This document shows positions 1-4,899 of a stretch of 5,128 bases of DNA, piece after piece. Made by a program: the position numbers and the translations under genes. The notes below the pieces were generated by a model, which saw only the letters and a program-made list of their open reading frames with translations, made no database searches and was not told the DNA's origin. This DNA is from Treponema sp. GTDB taxonomy: Bacteria; Spirochaetota; Spirochaetia; Treponematales; Breznakiellaceae. The first letter of the stretch is position 1, and each line of letters starts with the position of its first letter. The stretch covers positions 1 through 5,128 of the forward strand of contig JAISOQ010000215.1 in the NCBI GenBank assembly GCA_031275515.1, in the 5' to 3' direction.

Positions 1-164
1 TGTTTAGACCGCAATGAAAATGCAAGCGATTATTCCCTGCCATAAAAAATTCGGAAACCTGGGATCGGGGTCTGTCCCCGTAGTACCCGGAGGGTGCACA
101 CGGGACAATTCCGTGCCGCTGAATAGCGGTACATAAAATCTTTCTTAAAAAAGCGGATATTTTC
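1..164. other. Upstream non-coding stretch with small GC-rich hairpins
   Basis: I see no convincing gene here. Two compact dyads are visible. At 66-80, CGGGG and CCCCG flank the loop TCTGT. At 113-132, GTGCCGCT and AGCGGTAC flank the loop GAAT with one G-T pair, followed by an AT-rich run. The second could be the terminator of a gene lying to the left, but the T-run after it is interrupted, so this is weak. The motif GGGGTCTGTCCCC resembles short palindromes that are dispersed in many bacterial genomes; I cannot test its copy number. From about 131 onward the DNA becomes AT-rich and leads into the promoter at 165. Confidence 0.4.
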
Positions 165-193
165 TTGACATAATCCTACTAATATGATATGTT
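165..193 (+). promoter_or_regulatory. Sigma70-type promoter for the lysA leader
   Basis: A perfect -35 hexamer TTGACA (165-170) is followed by a 17-nt spacer and the -10 TATGTT (188-193). A TGA directly before it (185-187) gives an extended -10 TGn element. Transcription should start near 199-202. The next plus-strand gene is lysA, so the transcript would carry a leader of roughly 150 nt before the small ORF at 354 and about 280 nt before lysA. This is the best promoter in the window. Confidence 0.75.
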
Positions 194-256
194 TAATATA
201 AATTAACCATTTTATGTGGAACACAAGCCACGGTAATATCCTCAATATTGTTTACT

Positions 257-326
257 ATGAAGAAGATGTTACGACCGTACCGGCAAGCTCGGACCGGAGG
301 TCCGAGCCTGCTCCTGGGTTCTTCAT
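257..326 (+). promoter_or_regulatory. Long hairpin in the lysA leader
   Basis: The outer arms ATGAAGAA (257-264) and TTCTTCAT (319-326) are perfectly complementary. Inside them is a strong 9-bp stem, GCTCGGACC (287-295) with GGTCCGAGC (299-307), around the loop GGA. Partial pairing of 283-285 with 309-311 lengthens it. The structure ends 17 nt before the Shine-Dalgarno at 343, so it could set the accessibility of that site or act as a processing or regulator-binding element. There is no T-run, so it is not an obvious terminator. I do not recognise a lysine riboswitch or T-box consensus in it. The inner palindrome resembles one at 2950-2971. Confidence 0.55.
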
Positions 327-342
327 TACGAATATCAGATTT

Positions 343-350
343 AGGAGGAG
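343..350 (+). promoter_or_regulatory. Very strong Shine-Dalgarno in front of the small ORF
   Basis: AGGAGGAG stands 5 nt (counted from AGGAGG) before the ATG at 354, which is near-ideal spacing. By contrast, the lysA start at 481 has only a weak AGG about 10-13 nt upstream. The site therefore marks 354 as a likely real translation start and lysA as a possible coupled cistron. Confidence 0.6.
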
Positions 351-353
351 TTT

Positions 354-473
354 ATGAGTTTTTTGCCGATGACCATCTATGAAAGCGCTTCCCCGGAGGT
401 TAAGCCGCCGCTATCGGGGGCGCTTTCCGGGTTTTTGTACAGGGTTGCTGATTCTCCGCCAAATCAGGTATAG
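354..473 (+). CDS. Small leader ORF (39 codons) upstream of lysA
   Basis: ATG at 354 to TAG at 471-473 encodes 39 residues beginning MSFLPMTIYESASPEVK and ending in ADSPPNQV. I recognise no family. It has no signal peptide and no run of lysine (one Lys only), so it is not a classical lysine-codon attenuation peptide. Support for translation is the near-perfect Shine-Dalgarno at 343-350 and the position directly downstream of a strong promoter. Its stop lies 7 nt before the lysA ATG, a distance that allows translational coupling. A terminator-like hairpin (381-427) lies within it, so ribosome progress along this ORF could decide whether that hairpin forms. Alternatively, the ORF is the relic of a longer protein or a chance frame. 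Function is unknown. Confidence 0.4.
   Translation: MSFLPMTIYESASPEVKPPLSGALSGFLYRVADSPPNQV
381..436 (+). terminator. Possible attenuator hairpin inside the lysA leader
   Basis: GAAAGCGC (381-388) pairs perfectly with GCGCTTTC (420-427). Inside it CCCC (391-394) pairs with GGGG (416-419) after a two-base bulge, leaving a loop of about 21 nt. CGGG then leads into five T residues (432-436), a form close to an intrinsic terminator. A competing pairing exists: CCCGGA (392-397) with TCCGGG (426-431). The two cannot coexist, as expected of an attenuator or antiterminator switch. The four-base gap between stem and T-run makes it imperfect. Confidence 0.4.
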
Positions 474-480
474 TAACCTT

Positions 481-1758
481 ATGAGCGACAAAACATTCCC
501 TTTAACAAAAACGCGGCTTGAGGAACTGGCCGGACAGTACCCCACTCCGTTTTACCTATACGATGAAAAGGCCATACGTACCAACGTGAAAAAACTGCTC
601 AAGGCGTTTTCGGTCTTTCCCTCGTACCGGGAACACTTTGCGGTCAAAGCCCTGCCCAATCCCTTCATACTAAAGATACTCGCCGCCGAAGGACTGGGCG
701 CGGACTGTTCAAGCGGCCCGGAACTGACGCTTGCGGACATGGCCGGGATCAAAGGCGAAGAAATTATGTTCAGTTCCAACGAGACTCCCGCTTCCGAATA
801 CCGGGCGGCGCGTAAACTGGGCGCCGTCATCAACCTGGACGACATTACCCACATTGAGTACCTGGAAAAGCACGCGGGCATTCCGGAACTGATCTCCTGC
901 CGCTATAACCCCGGCCCGCTCAAGGGCGGAAACGCCATTATCGGAGAGCCGAAGGAGGCGAAGTACGGCTTTACCCGGGAACAGATCATCCGGGGTTTGG
1001 CCCTGCTTCGTGACAAGGGGGCAAGGCGTTTCGCCCTGCACACCATGGTCGCCTCCAACAAACTGAACCTTGACTACCATCTGGAAACCGCCCGCATACT
1101 TTTTGAACTTGTCGTCGAAATAAAGAACAAAACCGGAATCTGCGCGGAATTTGTAAACCTGGGCGGCGGCGTGGGGATCCCCTACCGGCCGGAAGAGGAG
1201 GCGCTTGACTGGGACGATCTGGCCGGGGGCATCAAAAAACTCTACGACAGCATCCTTGTTCCCGCCGGGCTGGGGACTCTGGGTATCCACACCGAATACG
1301 GCCGTCCCGTCACCGGCCCCTGCGGCTGGCTTGTGGCGAGGGCGATCCACACCAAAAGCGTCTACCGCCAGTACATCGGCCTTGATTCCTGCATGGCCGA
1401 TCTGATGCGGCCGGCCCTCTACGGCGCCTATCACCACATCACCGTCGCGGGCAAGGAAAACGCGCCGCTTACGGAAACTTACGACGTAGTGGGCAGCCTC
1501 TGCGAAAACAACGACAAGTTCGCCGTACAGCGCCGCCTCCCAAAAATCGACGCGGGCGATACAGGCGATCTCGTCATCATCCACGATGCCGGGGCGCACG
1601 GTCGGGCTATGGGCTTTAACTACAACGGCAAGCTCCGCTGCGGGGAACTCCTCCTGCGAAGCGACGGTTCCGTCGTCCAAATTCGCCGGCCGGAAACGGC
1701 GGAGGATTACTTTGCCACGTTGAATTTGGCGGCGCTTGCGGGTTTCGAGACAGGATAA
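481..1758 (+). CDS. lysA: Diaminopimelate decarboxylase
   Basis: A cytoplasmic PLP enzyme of fold type III that decarboxylates meso-diaminopimelate to L-lysine, the last step of the DAP pathway. The 425-residue product has the expected family length. Visible landmarks are the PLP lysine in FAVKALPN (K56), HTMVASN (H187) where classical enzymes have HIGSQ, the phosphate-binding GGG (228-230), EYGR (272-275) in place of EPGR, GSLCENNDKFA with C341, E342 and D345 for the usual CESGD, and GFNYNGKLR (Y381) near the end. These variants match a recognised LysA subgroup ending in RRPETAEDYFATL, so function should be intact. The frame stays open upstream to an ATG at 379, but that part is Arg-rich, has no Shine-Dalgarno and overlaps the leader hairpin; the MSDKTFPL start at 481 fits the family. 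Expression probably depends on the leader and small ORF upstream. Confidence 0.95.
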   Translation: MSDKTFPLTKTRLEELAGQYPTPFYLYDEKAIRTNVKKLLKAFSVFPSYREHFAVKALPNPFILKILAAEGLGADCSSGPELTLADMAGIKGEEIMFSSNETPASEYRAARKLGAVINLDDITHIEYLEKHAGIPELISCRYNPGPLKGGNAIIGEPKEAKYGFTREQIIRGLALLRDKGARRFALHTMVASNKLNLDYHLETARILFELVVEIKNKTGICAEFVNLGGGVGIPYRPEEEALDWDDLAGGIKKLYDSILVPAGLGTLGIHTEYGRPVTGPCGWLVARAIHTKSVYRQYIGLDSCMADLMRPALYGAYHHITVAGKENAPLTETYDVVGSLCENNDKFAVQRRLPKIDAGDTGDLVIIHDAGAHGRAMGFNYNGKLRCGELLLRSDGSVVQIRRPETAEDYFATLNLAALAGFETG

Positions 1759-1768
1759 TCAGAGTGTC

Positions 1769-1792
1769 TCCGCAAATAACCGGTTTTGCGGA
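1769..1792 (+). terminator. Hairpin just after lysA, possible terminator
   Basis: TCCGCAAA (1769-1776) and TTTGCGGA (1785-1792) form a perfect 8-bp stem around an 8-nt loop, 10 nt after the lysA stop codon. No T-run follows, so an intrinsic terminator is not proven. It may protect the 3' end or assist termination. Confidence 0.4.
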
Positions 1793-1982
1793 CAGGTACC
1801 AATTCAGAAGGGGGGCCTGTTACCGGACGGGCGATCCCAGGTGTCCGCAAGGCCCTGTCCGGGGCCCTGTTACGTTTACTCACAGCAAAGGCATTTACCG
1901 GGGCCTACGCCATATCACATTTGTTCGGCAAACACGCTCGCCGGCTCGCGTGCATCACTGCGGCGCCCCCTGCGCTCCAAAG

Positions 1983-2017
1983 GTTTTTGCCCCATAACCG
2001 GACGCAAAAACGCTTTT
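1983..2017. terminator. Hairpin between the convergent genes
   Basis: GTTTTTGC (1983-1990) and GCAAAAAC (2004-2011) form a perfect 8-bp stem with a 13-nt loop. On the plus strand a TTTT (2014-2017) follows shortly after. It sits about 30 nt past the 3' end of the minus-strand nuclease gene and could serve either convergent transcript. The stem is AT-rich, so it is a weak candidate. Confidence 0.25.
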
Positions 2018-2043
2018 CCGCTACCCCCCATCCCGGCCCGGAA

Positions 2044-2925
2044 TTATTCGGCCTTCAAATACCTGAAAACCGTGCCAAGCGGCAATTCAAGGGCCTCGGA
2101 TATCTGTTTCGGTTCCATACCGTATTTTTGCAGCCTTATTACCGCTTCTTCACGGCCCTTTTCCAGACCCTCGGTCTCCCACTTCGCCGTAAACCCGTAT
2201 TCCTTCAATACCGCTTCAAACGCCGCATCTGACATTGCCATTAACTCCTTTAATCCACGGCTGTTCGCCCGTAGTATCGTGTATAGATATGCCGACAGAG
2301 GCGCCCCCTTAGGCATACTCCCGCTCATCTCTATTATCTCCCGCAGCTCTTCCCCTTTCAACCCTCCCCTCAGTTCTTTTAGCCACTTCACCCCTCCCCA
2401 GTCCCCCAGCTGTTTGCTCTCCACTATCTGTACCGGGAATATGTCCCCCTTCCCATAGTATATCCCGGGCCACTCCTCCTGTACTTCATACCCGTACTCC
2501 TTCACCAAATACTCAAGCAGCTTCCGCGGATGCGCCTCCACCACAAAGCTTATGCTCATCTCCCCCGTCTCTACCCTGTTCTGTACGCTGTACAGCCGCG
2601 CGTACGCACCTGCCTTGTGATAATCCCCCACCGAAAGATGATCCCCCGGACTCTTGTACTCCACGATGTTTACCCGCCGGAATATCGCGGCGAGGGGGCT
2701 GTCGATTACCGCCTCCCCTTCTTTCTTGATGATGACCACGTCTATCTTCAGCGGCTCGCTGTTCAGGGGATGTTCAAATTCAAAACTCAGACGGTCCCGG
2801 TACGGGTACAGCGTCAGCTGAATTACGTCGCGGAAGGCGGTATGCCAGGTTATCGGTTCATGTCCCCGTTTATCCCTCTTGCCGGTAATAGCATGTTCCT
2901 CCTTTCGAACGAGCCTCCGATCCAA
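2044..2925 (-). CDS. Rpn-like PD-(D/E)XK nuclease-fold protein
   Basis: A hypothetical protein of up to 293 residues. The core IDVVII...VNIVEYKSP carries D62, E89 and K91 (numbered from the TTG start), the D-x(26)-E-x-K spacing of a PD-(D/E)XK nuclease. E51 in the preceding FEFEHPL may complete the site. Such proteins are usually annotated as Rpn/PDDEXK family transposase or nuclease and often occur in many copies per genome; my impression is that treponemes carry paralogues. No DNA target or partner can be read from the sequence. The C-terminus (about 250-293) is a charged helix followed by KQISEALELPLGTVFRYLK, which looks like a small helix-turn-helix. The key residues are intact, so it may be active. 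The start is uncertain: the open frame begins at TTG 2923-2925 without a good Shine-Dalgarno, while AAAGGAGG (2898-2905) lies downstream of it and would suit an ATT start at 2887-2889. It is a single-gene unit, convergent with lysA. Confidence 0.75.
   Translation of the reverse strand: MDRRLVRKEEHAITGKRDKRGHEPITWHTAFRDVIQLTLYPYRDRLSFEFEHPLNSEPLKIDVVIIKKEGEAVIDSPLAAIFRRVNIVEYKSPGDHLSVGDYHKAGAYARLYSVQNRVETGEMSISFVVEAHPRKLLEYLVKEYGYEVQEEWPGIYYGKGDIFPVQIVESKQLGDWGGVKWLKELRGGLKGEELREIIEMSGSMPKGAPLSAYLYTILRANSRGLKELMAMSDAAFEAVLKEYGFTAKWETEGLEKGREEAVIRLQKYGMEPKQISEALELPLGTVFRYLKAE
2898..2905 (-). promoter_or_regulatory. Strong Shine-Dalgarno at the start of the nuclease gene
   Basis: On the minus strand AAAGGAGG ends 3 nt before an ATG (2892-2894) that is out of frame with the nuclease and meets a stop after 14 codons. 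It ends 8 nt before an in-frame ATT (2887-2889), which is optimal spacing. Either translation starts at a rare ATT codon giving MTGKRDKRGHEPITW, or the start region has been damaged by mutation, or the upstream TTG is used and this match is fortuitous. Confidence 0.45.
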
Positions 2926-2949
2926 AAACAGCTCTAAGTTTCAGATACC

Positions 2950-2971
2950 GCGCCGGACCAAAGGTCCGCGC
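2950..2971. repeat. GC-rich palindrome upstream of the nuclease gene
   Basis: CGGACC (2954-2959) and GGTCCG (2963-2968) enclose the loop AAA. After a bulged C2953, GCG (2950-2952) pairs with CGC (2969-2971). The element and the bases that follow it (GGTCCGCGCTTGCCCC) resemble GGTCCGAGCCTGCTCC in the lysA leader (299-314), suggesting two copies of one dispersed element. It lies 25 nt upstream of the TTG start of the nuclease gene, inside its probable 5' leader. Confidence 0.45.
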
Positions 2972-3002
2972 TTGCCCCGCGGAGGCTCATTGGGACTCTG
3001 TA

Positions 3003-3031
3003 TATATAAATTGTCGGGGTTCGCGGGAAAA
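3003..3031 (-). promoter_or_regulatory. Weak candidate promoter for the nuclease gene
   Basis: On the minus strand TATATA (3003-3008) could be a -10 element, with TTTTCC (3026-3031) 17 nt upstream matching the -35 consensus at only three positions. Transcription would begin near 2996 and include the palindrome at 2950-2971. It is the only plausible arrangement I see for this gene. Confidence 0.25.
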
Positions 3032-3063
3032 CACGCACAGGCAAGGTGACACAAGTCATCGTT

Positions 3064-3239
3064 TTTCAGGCAGAAAGACCGCCCGGCAGCGTTGATGAAC
3101 GCCCATGATGTCCGACACCGCAGACCGGTCACCCAAAATATTTATATGCGCCCGCCCTGGACAGGGTATATTCTCCTGAAATTTTTGTATGACAAAAATT
3201 TCCTGGAAAATTTGGTAAAATCCGTCTTTCTGACTGAAA
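3064..3239. repeat. Long-range inverted repeat in the divergent spacer
   Basis: TTTCAGGCAGAAAGAC (3064-3079) has an inverted copy, GTCTTTCTGACTGAAA (3224-3239), identical at 15 of 16 positions and separated by 144 nt. The arms flank the GC-to-AT transition of the spacer. They could be paired operator sites, the ends of a small non-autonomous element, or arms of a large cruciform. No coding sequence lies between them that I can support. Confidence 0.4.
3178..3202. repeat. Perfect 11-bp hairpin or dyad upstream of the metalloprotease gene
   Basis: GAAATTTTTGT (3178-3188) and ACAAAAATTTC (3192-3202) are perfectly complementary around the loop ATG. It lies about 110 nt upstream of the protease start and inside the inverted repeat 3064-3239. 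There is no downstream T-run, so an operator-like dyad or structural element is more likely than a terminator. An imperfect second dyad, AAATTTCC with GGAAAATTT, overlaps its right arm. Confidence 0.45.
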
Positions 3240-3312
3240 TTTACATGAAATTCGCATATTTTTCTTGTTGCCTGTGGCTAAATAGTTACAAAATCGTTAT
3301 ATTTAAGATAAC

Positions 3313-4848
3313 ATGCAATCGTCAGGATCCCGGTTTTGCCACATCGTTTTAGCTTCCTTAATATCGTTGGTTCCGCTTTTAGGCTCCTGCTATCCGCTTC
3401 TCATCCAGGAGCAATCCTTCGCCGGGGAGGATCCTGTCGAGAAGGATTATGCCGGAAAAGAACGGCTGGAATTCAGCGCCATTAGGGCGACCAATTCCAG
3501 TTCATACCCGGTAGATGCGGTCCTCCTGGCGGAAAATGACGCCTGCGTTGTCTATGGGGATTATAACGCGAAAGTCACCGTGTCTACCGCCAAAGAAATA
3601 GCACAAGAATACGCCGGGCGTATAGGCCCCTGTATAACCGAAGTTTTTGGGGATTATTATCATCCCAAAAATAAAAAACTCGTTATCCTCCTGCTGGACA
3701 TTATCGACGGGTACGATTTCACAAAGGATACAACCTATGTCGCCGGGTATTTCAGCATGAAAGACATATTCCCCAAAACCCTTCTGAGCAATTCCAATGA
3801 AGCGCCCATGCTTTACATCGACATAAACCCGGGTAAACCCGGCGACGTTAATTTTTACTCTACCATTGCCCACGAGCTTCAGCATCTTATCAATTTTTCT
3901 TCCCGTTACCGGGGTAAAGAATCCGAAACGGAAAATATAAAAACATCGCAGGAGTTCTATGCGCTGATTGAATCCGTACAGCAGGACGAGTGGGTAGACG
4001 AGGGACTTTCTTCCGCGGCGGAATATATCTACAACAAGGCCATAGGCGGGAACGAGAAAGGATACGGACACATCGAGAAAAAACTTGATTATTACAATAA
4101 CGCGCGACAGTACTCCAATGCAGGACAGAGCAGGATTATCGAGGGAAATAATTTTTTTACATGGGGAGAGAACGATTCACATATATACGATGACTATGTG
4201 ACCGTATATCTTTTTTTCCAGTGGCTGAGGATTCAGGCGGATAATGACACTTCTATTTACCGTTCCATTATTGAATCGGAGTACGGCGATTACCGGGCGG
4301 TAACTGCCGCGGCGCGTGAACATATTCCCGGTCTTTTTGATGGAATAGATTCGACTGATGACCAGACAGAGGAGCTGGAACGGCTTCTTGAGAGCTGGCT
4401 TGCGGCAAACTACATCAACGCCCCGAAAAAAGAAAACGCGGGCGGCATTTTTGGGTACGATGGCGAGATCACCCTTAATCCGGTTATGCTGGACGGTACA
4501 TCCACCTGGCTGTATCCCGGCGAGGGTGTGTACAGTAAACTTGACGGCAAAATATTCGACTATCCCATGAATTCCCCGGCGCATATACGTTACGCCGGTT
4601 TGAGCAGGACGGAAGAGACGCTGTTACACATAACTCAGGGAAATTCCGGCACAGGAAACGCGCTCCTTACCTTTAACGCCAATCACACTGTAACGATGAC
4701 CGCCGCCGGCACACCCACCGGTCCCACCGAATTGGGCACTCTGGCAAGCACCGAACCTGCCTCCGCGGAACCGTCTCCGTCCGGCCGGGCGGCCGGTATA
4801 CCGGCCAAACCCTTCCCGATAGACATACGGCCCCCGCTTCAGTTTTGA
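3313..4848 (+). CDS. Lipoprotein zinc metalloprotease, M30-like
   Basis: A 511-residue secreted protein, probably a surface or periplasmic peptidase. The N-terminus has a hydrophobic segment ending in the lipobox LLGSC, so C26 should be lipidated after signal peptidase II cleavage. The zinc motif is H187-E-L-Q-H191 in STIAHELQHLINF, with E188 as catalytic base. E230 in WVDEGLSSAAEY is the likely third zinc ligand. HELQHLINF followed by WxxEG is typical of the hyicolysin (M30) type and related gluzincins. The C-terminal half (about 365-470) has no motif I know, and the last 45 residues are rich in Pro, Ala, Thr and Ser, like a flexible tail. An in-frame TAA at 3304-3306 fixes the start at or after ATG 3313, although only a weak AAGATA precedes it. 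Substrates cannot be inferred. It is a single gene, divergent from the nuclease and convergent with the rRNA methyltransferase. Confidence 0.8.
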   Translation: MQSSGSRFCHIVLASLISLVPLLGSCYPLLIQEQSFAGEDPVEKDYAGKERLEFSAIRATNSSSYPVDAVLLAENDACVVYGDYNAKVTVSTAKEIAQEYAGRIGPCITEVFGDYYHPKNKKLVILLLDIIDGYDFTKDTTYVAGYFSMKDIFPKTLLSNSNEAPMLYIDINPGKPGDVNFYSTIAHELQHLINFSSRYRGKESETENIKTSQEFYALIESVQQDEWVDEGLSSAAEYIYNKAIGGNEKGYGHIEKKLDYYNNARQYSNAGQSRIIEGNNFFTWGENDSHIYDDYVTVYLFFQWLRIQADNDTSIYRSIIESEYGDYRAVTAAAREHIPGLFDGIDSTDDQTEELERLLESWLAANYINAPKKENAGGIFGYDGEITLNPVMLDGTSTWLYPGEGVYSKLDGKIFDYPMNSPAHIRYAGLSRTEETLLHITQGNSGTGNALLTFNANHTVTMTAAGTPTGPTELGTLASTEPASAEPSPSGRAAGIPAKPFPIDIRPPLQF

Positions 4849-4865
4849 GTTTAGGTGTTTTTAAT

Positions 4866-4879
4866 CCGGGCGCGTCCGG
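4866..4879. terminator. Palindrome between convergent genes, possible bidirectional terminator
   Basis: CCGGGCGCGTCCGG is nearly self-complementary (CCGG arms around GCGCGT). It lies in the 51-nt gap between the protease stop and the methyltransferase stop. Short T-runs flank it: TATCTTT to the right, and AAAAAC to the left, which reads as T on the minus strand only in the wrong order for termination. The position suits a shared terminator, but the stem is short. Confidence 0.35.
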
Positions 4880-4899
4880 TATCTTTATTGCGCTAAAGC

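Larger units (their letters stand above)
1759..2043. other. GC-rich spacer between convergent lysA and nuclease genes
   Basis: This 285-nt stretch has no gene I can support. Open frames exist on the plus strand (for example from 1764 and 1786), but their products are rich in Arg, Pro, Ala and Cys and look like non-coding translation. They lack a Shine-Dalgarno and some run antisense into the nuclease gene. Repetition is visible: GGGGCCTGTTAC (1812-1823) recurs as GGGGCCCTGTTAC (1861-1873), and GGCCCTGT occurs at 1851 and 1863. TTGCGGACA (1787-1795) has an inverted copy at 1840-1848. The stretch could be a decayed gene or a dispersed intergenic repeat. Confidence 0.5.
2926..3312. other. Divergent intergenic region with several dyads
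   Basis: This 387-nt spacer separates the minus-strand nuclease from the plus-strand metalloprotease and must hold both promoters. The nuclease-proximal half is GC-rich and contains a palindrome (2950-2971). The protease-proximal half, from about 3135, is AT-rich. Open frames here (2941-3132 minus with a GTG start, 3092-3352 plus) lack a Shine-Dalgarno and recognisable content, and the second overlaps the lipoprotein signal peptide, so I do not call them. For the protease I find only a -10-like TATATT (3298-3303) with no matching -35. Confidence 0.5.

Noticed and set aside
1..45. An open frame from the left edge to TAA at 43-45 (about 14 codons)
   Set aside because: It could be the tail of an upstream gene but is too short to show coding character or family similarity.
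30..245. Minus-strand 71-codon frame across the promoter region
   Set aside because: It overlaps the lysA promoter, lacks a Shine-Dalgarno and has no recognisable content.
200..353. Lysine riboswitch or T-box in the lysA leader
   Set aside because: I looked for the conserved T-box sequence (AGGGUGGNACCGCG) and a multi-helix lysine aptamer and saw neither; a covariance search would be decisive.
257..382. Plus-strand frame from ATG 257 (MKKMLRPYRQ...)
   Set aside because: It starts inside the hairpin arm without a ribosome site and competes with two other frames; nothing favours it.
379..480. N-terminal extension of LysA from ATG 379
   Set aside because: The extension is Arg-rich, lies in the leader hairpin, has no Shine-Dalgarno and is not expected in LysA; 481 gives the normal family length.
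709..1680. Long minus-strand frame antisense to lysA
   Set aside because: It is a shadow of lysA produced by GC-rich codon bias; the sense strand carries all LysA motifs.
1736..2458. Long plus-strand frame running from the lysA end into the nuclease gene
   Set aside because: It overlaps lysA and is antisense to the PD-(D/E)XK gene; its product is rich in Ser, Pro, Phe and Arg without any motif.
2941..3132. Minus-strand 63-codon frame upstream of the nuclease
   Set aside because: It begins with GTG without a Shine-Dalgarno and runs through the palindrome and candidate promoter; no family is recognisable.
3092..3352. Plus-strand 86-codon frame ahead of the metalloprotease
   Set aside because: It has no ribosome site, crosses the 11-bp hairpin and overlaps the protease signal peptide in another frame.
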